The notes under the pieces are model-generated. The model saw nothing but the letters and a program-made list of their open reading frames with translations, did no database searches and was not told where the DNA came from. Of a DNA stretch of 64,000 nt, positions 1 to 9,662 are shown one piece after another. This DNA comes from Vicia villosa (taxonomy: Eukaryota > Streptophyta > Magnoliopsida > Fabales > Fabaceae), in NCBI RefSeq assembly GCF_029867415.1, contig NC_081184.1, forward strand, positions 104,827,692 through 104,891,691, in the 5' to 3' direction. How positions within the stretch are numbered: position 1 is the first letter of the stretch; each line of letters opens with the position of its first letter. The position numbers and the translations under genes are program-made.

Positions 1-2099
1 CTTAAAAGCATAACTAAGAGGTTCGTCTTCAGAAAACATGTGTCTCTAAGATATACAGTTTCTTCTCATGTTTGAGGATAATCTTCAAGTTTCAATGTCA
101 ATCTAGAAAATTTGTCCTACGCAATTTTCCTCGTTAAGGATTGATCGTAAAATATTGTTAAAGGTGTTTATTGACATAAGTTCATTGAAACATATTCAAT
201 TGGATCTTTAATTAAATGGGAAAACATAAGTATCATTAGAACATATTCAATTAGGCCTTTAATTTAATATGCTGCCACAATTTTACTCAAACCAAATGAC
301 CCTCACCATTTGATTTGGCAAATTACGTTGGAAGATTTTCTAGTGGATCGAGATCCATATTTCACTTAGTCATTTAGGTAAGAACTTATTTTAATTGTAT
401 CTAATACAATTCTCAAATATTATCGGTTGGGTGAATAACTCCTTATTATAATTCATTTTATGGATTGTTCCCAACTTTTATTTCTAAAATCATATAACCT
501 TATTATAATTAATTTAGTTAAATTAAACTGAAGTTTTAGCAATTGCATATTACATTTATTCCATCGCACCTTATTAGTATATAACATGCATTTCGCGGTG
601 TTGAGTATATACCGTCTGATAAGCATAATCAGTTTTATACGCACACAATCAAGGAGACACAGGTCTTTTAAAATGTCCTCTCATGAAGTTGTAACAAGCA
701 AGGTTATAGGTTCTTAAAAACCCCTAAGCACTACTATGAAAGAAGGGTTACATGTCAATTTCATATACACATTATTTTAACCCTGCAAACCTCACATTTA
801 CAGTTATCATTAATTTGAACGTCATGACATTTACAATCATTTTTTTGTCGGCTCGGATTAAAAAATATCATTGGAATTAACCTTCAAATAACATTTCATC
901 TCTATCGTGTAATCAAGAAAAGTCTCTTTACATATCATAATTGTTAAAACAAATTAAATTATATAGAAAAATATACTCAATGTTATAAATTATTGGTTTA
1001 GTTGTGGAGGCAACCTATGTGATGGTTAGAATTTGAACTATGACCATCTCTCTCGACAGTTAGTTAGAACTCTGATCGCAACACTTTTCCTCCTAACAGA
1101 ATTTAATCCTCTGCAGTCATTGCTCTCTATCTCTCTCCACTTTATATTTTTATTAATTTAAAAAAAAAAATCAATGACCATGATGCATTGAGGAGCCCAT
1201 CCAATAGTGTATGTATGGATGACTGTAGTGATTGCACTAAATAGTGATTGTAGTGGATCTGGTTCCCTCCTAACATATTTAATTAAATAATAGTGTTAAT
1301 CATTGAGCCAACAAAAAATTATTTTAAAAAATAAAATATAAATTAAATAACAATAATTAAATAATAACACGATAGAAGAAGTCAATTTTTGAATATATTT
1401 TAATTACAATTTTTCCTTTGTTTATACTATTTGATACAAACAAAGTATATGCTACTCCTGATTACTGTGGACGTAAAACCAGCACTTTTATTTGATTTTT
1501 GTTCGTATGCGTTACTTAGTTAAATCTAACAAATTCAATTTTCGTTTAATGTCATTTAAAATTGATCATACCAATTATGTTATAACTTATTTTATTAATA
1601 TATAAAGTTTATATATTTTTTTAAAAAGTTAATTTTTAATAAACTTATTAAAAATACGTAAGTTTTAAAAATGAAAATCTCATAGAACCTTATTAAACCA
1701 ATTCACATTTATCAATTTTTTGTAATTATAAAATTTTATACAAATATACATGTCAACTCAAGAGTGTGAACACGTTCCGCTTTGAAAGATTCCATTATGG
1801 GTAATGTTAATGTCCCCGTTGAGACACGCCATCTTCCATATCCGGGGCTCATTAAATAATTTGATTTTTTTTTGCAAAATTAAATAATTTGATTTTGTTT
1901 AGTAAACCTAATCATTTAGTTGCAACTAGGATAATATAATATATCACCATCATTGGAATAAAGTACCTATAAAGTTAGTGACTTGTAGTTGTTAATAATT
2001 ATTTTTGTCTTTTTAAGTAATTGCACTCAGGAACTAACTTTTTTAGTTGAAGGGTTTATTAATTGTTTCAAAAAATGTTAAATACATTATATAAGTATA
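1..2099. other. AT-rich intergenic DNA, no gene recognised
   Basis: I read both strands and found no conserved protein motif, RNA gene or terminal repeat here. Short reading frames are few and carry no recognisable domain. The sequence is strongly AT-rich with short A and T runs, typical of decayed plant intergenic DNA. Confidence 0.6.
183..268. repeat. Imperfect 35-bp direct duplication
   Basis: Bases 183-217 and 234-268 are imperfect copies sharing the core ACATATTCAATT followed by CTTTAAT. They lie 51 bp apart. No function is apparent. Confidence 0.55.
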
Positions 2100-2129
2100 C
2101 TAGTCAGAGACCCGTGCTGCCGCCCGGGT
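2100..2129 (-). other. Helitron 3' terminus with hairpin
   Basis: Bases 2110-2117 (ACCCGTGC) pair with 2122-2129 (GCCCGGGT) around a 4-base loop, with one mismatch in eight pairs. The terminal CTAG is at 2100-2103. A short GC hairpin about 6-12 bases before a CTRR end is the family hallmark. Confidence 0.8.
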
Positions 2130-2337
2130 GCATTATTTATGGTGTAGTATTTTTTAAATGATACGAAAAATGTGAAAGGAAAGAATTTTGACCAAATTAC
2201 ATATATAAAATGGAAATTAACGATCTAAAAAAACATTTTACTAATAAGATATTAGTAGTATGAAAATTAAGTTCTAAGTTAAAATAATGATCCACAAAAA
2301 ATGTTTAAAATAGGTCAAGAACACAGTAGCAAAGTAG

Positions 2338-2391
2338 GGCCAAGTATTGAAGTAAATAATTGACGGCCAAGTATTGAAGTAAATAATTGAC
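2338..2391. repeat. Perfect 27-bp tandem duplication
   Basis: The unit beginning GGCCAAGTATTGAAG occurs at 2338-2364 and again at 2365-2391 with no difference. It lies in the 3' part of the Helitron and probably reflects replication slippage. Confidence 0.85.
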
Positions 2392-2769
2392 GGCCCAACA
2401 ACAGTTAAAAGAAAAGATATGGGTCACTATAGGTTAAAGAGTAAATAAAATTGAGAAATGCTATTAAAGGTATAGTCACATGTGAATATTCCAGAAAGAC
2501 ATGAGATAATGATTAAATAAAATAATGTTTAAAAATAAAAAATTTGTCTCTTAAATAAAAATAATGATTAATTAAATTAAAATAAATAGTGTTGAAAGTG
2601 ACCCGTGAAATAATTAATTTTATTAAAATTTATTTTGATAAAGATATGAAAAATGTATGCCCAGAATGTATATGTTGTGTCAAGTTTTAGTAATAAAATG
2701 TACATGAGTTGCATTAAAAAATAAAATATTATGATGTAAATCTTTTTACATAGATTCTTTTAATTCTCT

Positions 2770-2773
<4 letters not shown>

Positions 2774-2853
<80 letters not shown>
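2774..2853. repeat. (TA)n microsatellite, about 80 bp
   Basis: About forty uninterrupted AT dinucleotides lie inside the Helitron. Tracts like this are length-variable and often mis-sized in assemblies. Confidence 0.95.
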
Positions 2854-2855
<2 letters not shown>

Positions 2856-3197
2856 CACCGTCTTAATCGTAAGATTTTAAGTTATTTTTACTTTTATTTT
2901 AATTATATATAAATTAATTATTATGAATGGTTGTGATAAACTGACAGTGTTAAATTTTTTACACTAACAATGCATAACCATTAATATATGTACCTAAATG
3001 ATAGAACAATTACAATAATAAAATAAAATTTTCAATTCAAAAAGAAAGATAAAATATTTACTATAATTAATATGTATCATTATAATTAATGGTGTATTAA
3101 TTGATTTCTTTATTAAAGATATCTTTGTACACTATTCCATATAAATAAAATAAGTTATTTAAAGGAGAAATAAATATACAATGATTATATTATCATT

Positions 3198-3422
3198 AAA
3201 AATTTAAAATCACTAACCTCAAAAGGTTGCTCAGTTGGCAAATGAGCTTTCTCCAAAATGAGACGGAATCGGCTAGTACCCGGGTTCGATCCCGGCTGGA
3301 GTCAAAAATGCCCTGGGGCCACGGTGCCGTTGCCTCCGAGCCCGGGTCCGGATTAGTCACGTGGGGCCCCTTTCCCCCGCGGATACCGGTCGGTTAACAC
3401 CAAAAAAAAAATTTAAAATCAC
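3198..3422 (+). mobile_element. tRNA-derived SINE with 16-bp target duplication
   Basis: The body is about 3214-3406. Its head has an RNA polymerase III A box (TTGCTCAGTTGG, 3228-3239) and B box (GGTTCGATCCC, 3283-3293), followed by a GC-rich tRNA-unrelated part and a run of nine or ten A at the 3' end. The flanks 3198-3213 and 3407-3422 both read AAAAATTTAAAATCAC, a 16-bp target site duplication. The intact flanks and boxes suggest a fairly recent insertion. The host is the surrounding Helitron, so the SINE is younger than that element or travelled with it. Confidence 0.87.
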
Positions 3423-3937
3423 CCATTACTATACTGGTTTACGATTTTGATTAATATTGTGTGCATAAGTTCAAAAAGCTAACTACTTGCTTCAAGGCAA
3501 CTAATTTTCTCTAAACTACCAGAACTGATTCACTATTTCTCTAACTACGAAAACATACTAACAATTCCATTCACATTACATTGCAAAAGCCAAAACACAA
3601 ACTGAAACGAACATGTACATTTCAAAAAGTCAGTAACTTAACACTTTAAACATTTCAAAAAGCCAGTAAATTAACACTTTAGATTGACACTGCACAATCC
3701 GCTAGAAATTCATCACCATGCAACATCCATACTAAAATGTTTCAATCTCGTGTTGATGATGCAAGGAGAGACGCCGACGGGTTGCAACGCATTTGCAAAG
3801 AGTGAGAAAATTGAAGAGTATACCAAAATATATGAGTTGCTTCTTCAAATTAATAAATTGAGTTGCTGCTTTCAAAATATATTAGTTGATAAGTTATTAT
3901 CATGTCAAGAATTACATATTATATCAAAAAGAAAAAT
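3423..3937. other. Helitron interior, unassigned
   Basis: Short reading frames exist on both strands, but none has a recognisable domain. It may be untranslated or intronic sequence captured with the adjacent subtilase exon. Confidence 0.4.
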
Positions 3938-4153
3938 CTAACCAGTCATGATGGCTGGTCTGATTGGAGAGACGCTCCAAGTGGGATTTCTAGATTTAAT
4001 GCTTCCTGCAAGGCCTGAAACATGTGGACATGACATGGAAGTCCCTGATTCAAGGTTATATATACAACAGAGGTTTTTTCTCTTTAGGGTAGTTTTTCTG
4101 TCATTTCTAGTCCATGCAGCAAGAATGTTAACACCTGGTGCTACAAAATCAGG
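3938..4153 (-). pseudogene. Captured exon of a subtilisin-like serine protease
   Basis: The minus strand from 4153 encodes about 72 residues. It opens with PDFVAPGVNILAAWT, the conserved stretch just before the catalytic segment of plant subtilases. It continues to SGTSMSCPHVSGLAGSI, the motif around the catalytic serine, and ends with RNPTWSVSPIRPAIMTG and a TAG at 3940-3938. A splice acceptor (TTTGTAG) lies immediately upstream at 4155-4154, so the piece begins at a real exon border. The catalytic Asp and His regions, the protease-associated domain and the signal peptide are absent, so it cannot be an active protease by itself. Known family members are secreted or vacuolar enzymes of about 750 residues. 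The serine motif is intact and only the flanking residues have drifted. Confidence 0.88.
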
Positions 4154-4388
4154 CTACAAAGAAAAAATGGTTAGCTATGTTTAATAATAAGTATAAAATG
4201 CAGACCATAACCAAGCTGTGGTGGATAACTTGGAAGTAATCGTTGATTCTGTAATTTGATACTACAACCTTCTGATTAGCTCGTGGATTTGCTAGAGAAC
4301 ACTCTAACATTCGGCCGGAAAACTTAGAATACCCCTAATCAATATATGCAAAAGTTACGTAGCTTTTAAAAAGAAGATATTGCACAAA

Positions 4389-4524
4389 TTATAATGTTAC
4401 TTCTAATTCATATCTTTCATTATTCTTTAGTGCTCTCATAGCATTTGATCGCTCCGCAAAATAAAATCCGCATTTCAAGTTATATATTGCATAAGCGGCA
4501 TCTCTTTCAGCTGGCCTCTCATCC
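4389..4524 (-). pseudogene. Possible further exon of the TRAF-type zinc-finger fragment
   Basis: After an AG at 4526-4525 the minus strand reads an open segment starting DERPAERDAA and ending at a TAA (4391-4389). Its charged start resembles the linker after the zinc finger in plant TRAF-finger proteins, but the downstream residues are not recognised. It lies 201 bases beyond the donor of the preceding exon, a reasonable intron length. Assignment is tentative. Confidence 0.4.
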
Positions 4525-4725
4525 CTTCACATAAAAATTAAAATAACTAACTTTAAGAGGTATTTTTCTTAGAGGGAGTGAGTTATATGAAGCATATTTC
4601 ATCTAATCAAGTTTAACTCTGTCACTAACAGGAATAAAGCAAGAGAGTCTAATAATGCATTTAAAACTTGCACAAGATGGACCAAAATTAAAATAAACAA
4701 ATAAAATATTTATATTGAGTTGTAC

Positions 4726-4847
4726 CTTGAAGACCCTGCAACATTGCCTTCAAGTCTGTTGCAATTAACTTCATGAATGTATCTTTCCCGTAGTCTAACA
4801 TATTTGTTACAAAGGTGACACATCCCTATTTGATTCCCACATACTTC
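4726..4847 (-). pseudogene. Captured TRAF-type zinc-finger exon, second
   Basis: The exon is bounded by an acceptor (TTTCAG ending at 4848) and a donor (GT at 4725-4724). It encodes EVCGNQIGMCHLCNKYVRLR, then about twenty further residues with another His and Cys. The Cys and His spacing matches the end of one TRAF-type zinc finger and the start of the next. It joins in frame to the exon at 4952-5177, whose last codons are EHQ. Both exons and the intron between them are preserved, so genomic DNA was captured rather than a processed mRNA. Confidence 0.8.
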
Positions 4848-4951
4848 CTGAAAGTTATTAAAGAGCAAAATGAAATTAGAATCTCGGTATATACTGCATA
4901 GATTAACGTGAACTTCTTAATTCATATGTTTTTATGACCACTGCACTGCAC

Positions 4952-5177
4952 CTGATGCTCTGCTAGATCAATTGCTGGCAACGAAAACTCACAGAACTCA
5001 CAGGTGACAATCCTTTGAGGGAAATTTTCACCTTTATGGATATCTAAAATATCATGCCCCATTATTTCACTGCACAATGAACATGCAACCAGCACAAAGA
5101 ACATTTGCTTTTGAAAACTATTGTGAAAGTAATTTTTGAAATCTAACTGCAATATGTCATACTTATTCATCTTGGAA
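4952..5177 (-). pseudogene. Captured TRAF-type zinc-finger exon, first
   Basis: An acceptor (CCCAG, AG at 5179-5178) precedes the exon and a donor (GTGCAG) follows 4952. The second half encodes CSLCSEIMGHDILDIHKGEN, then FPQRIVTCEFCEFSLP and a terminal AEHQ, the Cys/His pattern of plant TRAF-type zinc fingers. A cysteine normally found after HKGEN is phenylalanine here, which would weaken zinc binding. The first dozen residues are AT-rich and probably not part of the original protein. The function of the parent is not established by this sequence; related proteins are regulators of immune signalling. It is the third captured gene in Helitron order, after RPL3 and kinesin. Confidence 0.82.
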
Positions 5178-5353
5178 CTGGGAAAAAGAATACTTTTAAT
5201 TCTTTAGAAGCAAGTATCTATAAAATAAATAATAAATCATTTGCAATTGCCACTTTGTAGTTTATGTTATCATATATGATTTGCCACTTTATTAATTTTC
5301 TGGTACTGTCATGTAAAAGTACTACTAAAGCATTCAGAAAACAAAATACTCAC

Positions 5354-5616
5354 TTCAAAGGCCGAAAGCAAACTGTCACAGTAACATTTTCTTTAGTCTT
5401 CAGAGCCTCCATAGGCACAGTCTCTGGATAAAACTGACACGACTTACTTATCACCGATGACGACGCCGGCGAGCTCGGAGCATCATTAGAGGTTTTCTGA
5501 AACTGTTTAGAAGATGACGTCGTCGAAGAAGGCGAATTCGTAGCTTCTGTACCAATCGAACCAAATCGCTTTGATTTCACTCCTTGTTTGGACGCCATTA
5601 ACACTTCTCCTCAAAC
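5354..5616 (-). pseudogene. Captured first exon of a kinesin-7 motor protein
   Basis: Translation from ATG at 5598 starts MASKQGVKSKRFGSIGTEAT, a Ser/Thr-rich organelle-targeting-like leader, and ends with ENVTVTVCFRPL, the first beta strand of a kinesin motor domain. An acceptor (TTGTAG) sits just upstream at 5618-5617, and the exon ends at a donor GTGAGT (5353-5348). The usual arginine of the VRFRP motif is cysteine here. Only about 82 residues of a protein of more than 900 are present: no P-loop, no microtubule-binding region and no coiled coil. The exon borders show genomic capture. The leader resembles mitochondrial or plastid members of kinesin-7. Confidence 0.83.
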
Positions 5617-6155
5617 CTACAACAATCAACACACAATATTAACAAATTTCACAAAAAAATTAAACACAATTCAACAATAAAAACACGCGTAACAAAAATA
5701 GAAGATAACAATAACACATCGAGCTTCCAAAAATGTGAAGAAACAAATTAGGTAAAAAAATTGAATGTGTGAGAAATATAATTAGCATAAGATAAGATAA
5801 GAAAGGATCAGAATCACATTGCAGAGAATTAAAACCCCAATTTGAATAACTATCAGCTAGACATATGATTATGCAATGTAAACCTATCTATAGAAAATAG
5901 TCTAACATGTGTTCCATCAATATAAAAGAACTAACCTCTAGTAACCATATTGCTTTAGTGAGTTCACCAATAGTAGCAGTATGGTTTTAACAAATTTGTA
6001 AGGATGTACGTTAGGTAGTTATGCATTATAAGCAAGCTTTGTTGAAACTCCTATTAAGAAAGTTAGAGATGTATTTATTTGAACACAAATTTGAAATATG
6101 AAAATACAGATCTAATAAATAATTGAAAAGATAGTGTGAATCAAGTGCAAAAAAC
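5617..6155 (-). other. Intron-like spacer between RPL3 and kinesin fragments
   Basis: The stretch between the RPL3 donor at 6155 and the kinesin acceptor at 5617 is AT-rich without coding motifs. If the Helitron is transcribed on the minus strand, it would be removed as an intron joining the two first exons. Confidence 0.5.
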
Positions 6156-6251
6156 CATTTTCGCGATGAGGAGCAGCTCGCTTCCTTGGGAGAAAGCCGA
6201 GAGAATCGTGTCTCGGATGCTCAAAATTTCCGTAAGACATTTTATCTTCCA
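6156..6251 (-). pseudogene. RPL3: Captured first coding exon of ribosomal protein L3
   Basis: The minus strand from ATG at 6240 encodes [20 protein letters not shown], then RAAPHR. This is the N-terminus of cytosolic large-subunit ribosomal protein L3 with a few substitutions. An acceptor (TTTTGCAG) lies 11 bases before the ATG, and a GT donor follows at 6155, matching an exon 1 that ends soon after the conserved arginine-lysine segment. Only about 28 of roughly 390 residues are present, so no ribosomal function remains. Together with the spliced leader and telo-box upstream, it marks the 5' gene of the Helitron's cargo. Confidence 0.88.
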
Positions 6252-6546
6252 CTGCAAAAACACCAACAATAAACAAACAATTAACAGATCTGGATTAAAA
6301 GAAAAATAGCATCAAAAATTTACTTCAACTTCCTTACTTTTAGCTAACAAACCCATTTTTTTTTTCATTCTTAAAATTTGATATCATTATTTAAAAGAAA
6401 GTAAAAACCATGAAAGAGATGCAATAACGAAAAACAAACACGGTCAGATCTGAAGCATTCCGTGAGAATGTCGGTCAACTTCATTTTTTTCTGAAACAAT
6501 GGGAACTTTGAGAGCGATGTAGCTGCAAAATGGTATCGAAACATAC

Positions 6547-6583
6547 CTTGAGAAAGTCTTAGAATTTGTTGTGAGAAGGGAAT
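6547..6583 (-). other. Probable non-coding leader exon of the captured RPL3
   Basis: On the minus strand a polypyrimidine tract and CAG (AG at 6585-6584) precede a 37-base segment ending CTCAAG before a GTATGT donor (6546-6541). A second donor of the same form, AAAG before GTATGA, lies near 6638. This suggests a multi-exon 5' leader. Confidence 0.5.
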
Positions 6584-6638
6584 CTGAAAAAAATATGAAG
6601 ACATAAACATAAAGCAATAGCCGGGAAAAAGTCATACC

Positions 6639-6960
6639 TTTGATAAATCCCTGAGTTAGTTGTGAGATGAGAACTTGGAAATGAAAACTACGACGGAGAG
6701 AGAACGAAACTTTGTTGATGGAGGAACAAAACTTATGTTGTGTTTATTCGAGGGGGTCGGTTTAATGGTTGTGTGGGAGTGAAGATGAAGTTTAGTTTTT
6801 GTTGTTTCAAGGATGAACGATGGCGAAAGCTTGTTGTTATCGTGGTGGAATTTTAGGGTTTAAGGGAAAATGAGGGAGAAGAGAGTCTACGGGAGAGAGA
6901 GGAAAGTTATGAGAAAAAAGAAGGTAGTGTAAGGTTGGGTTAGAGAAAAAAATGTATTTT
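6639..6960 (-). promoter_or_regulatory. Captured ribosomal-protein-type promoter and leader
   Basis: The minus strand carries AAACCCTAA (6861-6853), the telo-box typical of plant ribosomal protein promoters. It is followed by a pyrimidine-rich leader with repeated CTCTCTC and CATCTTC stretches that ends at a GT donor near 6638. This is more GC- and pyrimidine-rich than the surrounding Helitron DNA. It probably came from the RPL3 gene and could drive transcription through the captured exons. Confidence 0.6.
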
Positions 6961-7039
6961 AATATGGACCAATGAAAATGAAACACTTGGAGTATGTATT
7001 TTGAAAGTGGTATGCTATTTTGTTAATTACGAATTTGCC

Positions 7040-7124
7040 CTTTTGTGTGTGTAATAAAATGTTGAGAAAAGGGCATTTTGGGATGTTTGGCCAATTGAAT
7101 AGTAAAGGCTTGATAGTAGATAGA
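7040..7124 (-). other. Helitron 5' terminus
   Basis: Read on the minus strand, the end starts TCTATCTACTATCAAGCC and continues into a C-rich stretch with AAAATGCCCTTTT and AAAAGGGCAAATT. Many plant Helitrons start TC and carry such AATGCCC motifs near their 5' end. The neighbouring TAGA repeats leave three possible exact ends (7120, 7124, 7128). Confidence 0.7.
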
Positions 7125-8924
7125 TAGATGAAAATGTTAAACTATTAGTATAAAAAGTATAAATATAAAGAAAATTAAAGAAGATAAAATACACAAAATA
7201 GTTTAATTGATTGATTATAAGTTGTGATGCGTGTAAAGAAAACTATTCTATTCGATATAGAATTGTGACATAAAGAGAATATTGTTTCACTCGACTATTA
7301 CACAAGTAATTCGTGAGTGCTATATGTACTTCGAGATATGTGATGCTTGATGATCTATTTATTGTCTTTAATTTTTTTGCCGTGTTTCATTGACTATATC
7401 CTAGTGTGCACTGTTTTATCAATTTGTTGGATCTACAACCTTTGCAATTTTCGATTAATGACGTTATTAACACAAAGCATGATCAATAATGCACAATTGT
7501 CCAATCCTAATGTGTTTTGACCGAGTCTAGAGTCTTGGCAACCATGATATATTCTAATAGACTTGAGAAAGATTTGGTTGACTCATGTTCGTCAGTGTCT
7601 ACACTCGTCTGACTTAATATCGGTTGAGGAACAATATGTTAACACTATAATCGCATGTCTGCTTATTTTAGCTAACACTTTAATTATTTGTAGGTGTAAG
7701 TAAATGTATTTATTTATTGTATTATTGACTAACCTTGAGACATGATATGGTACAACGTAACTAGTAACTATTTCATGTGAATAATGGTTATCATTGTGAC
7801 GTAAAATAAAAAATGAGTCATTCAAAACCTCGTCTCGACCTGTAAAAGGGTAACAACCTGATACACCTAGTTCTTCTAAACTCCCCGAGCAAATAATCTA
7901 CCTACCTCTTTGGACCCTACTTATAAATATCTTCAACAAATATCACCCCTCTTTACTCTGTACTATTTACTATGGGTTTTCTTGCTTCCTTAAACAACAA
8001 GATTTATCCTTGCTCTTCGTTCATCCTGATTAGGGAGGTCCAAAGGCCCAATGAGAATGCCATAATTCATATGCCTAATCCAACAAAGGGTGTTCCACTC
8101 ATTGACGAAAAATGGGCATTCACTTATAGATACCATATAAGAGCATCGCCTTCTTCCTTTCCTCAACCATTGATCACATCCAATAATCATTCGAGCACTA
8201 CGTTGAATCATTTATGAACGGTTCTAACCATTTTATCTATATACGTGTGTACTTGCTAAAAACATACAATAATGATAACCCCATATTTGGAGGGTTGTGT
8301 GTGATGTTTAGGGTTGTTAATGGTGAATATAGTTAGCTCGCGCATAATGGTGAGAATCTTTGTATCTACGGTTTCTAAGCTAACAATGATATCTTAATCT
8401 CAACCCTAAAGCTAAGGTATTTACATAGACCCCTTGGGCCTGTATCCTTGGACTCAAGAATAGTTATTCTCCCATTTCCTTTAGGAGTGTGGGATACTTA
8501 GGAACCGTTTTCTCCTATAATAATAGGGGATGTGGTTTTACTTTTTGGCTAACTCATTTATTACTATGTTATATAAGGCCATGCCATTGCCCATATTCAT
8601 TGGACATGTGAAAATCACACTGGATAGCCCAAGTCTAATTTAGGCGCCTTACGATAAGTTATGTGCGATATATGTGCTACATTGGTATTCACATGGCATT
8701 CTTTCGAGTGGCTTATGGTATTCATCATCCTTAGTGATCTATGCATTGCTTCTTCTGAAACCTCTTCTTTCAAGCTTGATAAACTTATCTCAATGTAGAT
8801 CTCAATATAGTTATACTAGTACAAAGTCCCCCAAGCACAAGGGCTTGTAAAGGAAAAAATTATTTAGTTCGATCGCCTCCAATCTTCACGTTTATGCTAC
8901 CCTCAAAGAAGAGTTAAAGTTGTC
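7125..8924. other. Degenerate, unassigned DNA
   Basis: A TATAAATA at 7921-7928 precedes an 81-codon frame at 7972-8217 whose product has no domain I recognise. Overlapping frames on the other strand are equally open, which argues against coding. The layout could be a decayed LTR, but no partner repeat was found in the window. Confidence 0.4.
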
Positions 8925-9093
8925 CTTGGGGCGAGTCCCTCGAGCATAAATTGGGGAGATCCCATCAAGTATAACTTGGGGTGATTCCCTCAAGTGTCAC
9001 TTGAAGTGAGTCCCTTACGTGTCTCTTGAAGTGAGTCCCTTAAGTGTCTCTTGAGGTGAGTCCTCAACTTTCACTTGAGGTGAGTCCTCAAGC
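8925..9093. repeat. Degenerate tandem repeat, unit about 25-28 bp
   Basis: About six units share the core CTTGAGGTGAGTCC with variable tails such as CTCAAGTGTCA. The right-hand units are more alike than the left-hand ones. No terminal repeats frame the array. Confidence 0.75.
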
Positions 9094-9428
9094 ATCATAG
9101 ATAAACTCAGGCGCAACAGTAAATACAACTAATTATGAGTTTGCTTTGGGAAGCAAAATCGGCCTTCCTTGCACGTGTCAGAGACGTGGGGAATCTTTTT
9201 GCAACTATTGATGTGCACAGTTAGAGGTTATTCATTATACCTAGGCCTAACTTTCAAATCCTAGTAAACAAGGGTTCAATCCCCATTCTCCCTTTTTTTC
9301 TAATACTTTCTCCTCCAAAACTTTCATCGAGCTCATAACGAACTTGATTCCAAGATTCACCAAAGTTAACTCTCAATCTTGTATCCATATTTATAGGTCT
9401 TTACTCTGCCCCTTCCTTTTTATCTTTA

Positions 9429-9662
9429 ATGGCATTCATTAGGGATTTAGATGAGAATGGTAAGGTGGTAGAGCCTCTGAATATTAGAGAATGCTCCAAA
9501 ATGTATTTGCGTTGTATGAGGAATGTCAAATGATTTGATGGTTCAATTGACTTTATACTCTTAGAGATAGGTGTATCTGGGAGTTATGAGAGCATTAGTA
9601 GTTTTGCGACTGGTATTGACTCTCCTTCTTCCTATTCTTTGTTTTGTGAGAACATGATGTAA
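9429..9662 (+). pseudogene. Unrecognised reading frame with one in-frame stop
   Basis: From ATG at 9429 the frame reads MAFIRDLDENGKVVEPLNIR and stops at TGA 9531-9533. It stays open in the same frame to TAA at 9660-9662, 78 codons in all. The composition (FDGSIDF, SSFATGIDSPSSYS) is protein-like and differs from the surrounding AT-rich DNA. I do not recognise a family; a decayed transposon protein is possible. Confidence that it was once coding is low. Confidence 0.3.

Larger units (their letters stand above)
2100..7124 (-). mobile_element. Non-autonomous Helitron carrying host gene fragments
   Basis: The element reads on the minus strand. Its 3' end is CTAG at 2103-2100, followed by T in minus-strand reading (A at 2099 on plus), with a GC-rich hairpin at 2110-2129 six bases inside. 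Its 5' end lies at the TAGATAGATAGA tract at 7117-7128, where the minus strand begins TC and reads TCTATCTACTATCAAGCC; the exact base could be 7120, 7124 or 7128. No terminal inverted repeat or target duplication is visible, as expected for a Helitron inserted between A and T. No Rep/helicase coding is present, so it depends on an autonomous partner. Inside are pieces of at least four unrelated host genes with exon-intron borders, all on the element's own strand, plus a nested SINE. Pack-MULE is an alternative class for gene-carrying elements, but the termini favour a Helitron. Confidence 0.82.

Noticed and set aside
3228..3293. A functional tRNA gene.
   Set aside because: Only the A and B boxes are tRNA-like; no acceptor stem pairs, and the sequence continues into a GC-rich body with a poly-A end and target duplication, so it is a SINE.
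3684..4184. Two plus-strand genes.
   Set aside because: The second is the antisense shadow of the subtilase exon; the first has no recognisable product and no splice or promoter support.
5350..5604. An intact small Ser-rich protein gene.
   Set aside because: The sequence is a kinesin-7 first exon with splice signals on both sides and lies among other captured exons.
7972..8217. An 81-codon gene with an upstream TATA box.
   Set aside because: No domain is recognised, the opposite strand is equally open, and the surroundings look like decayed repeat DNA.
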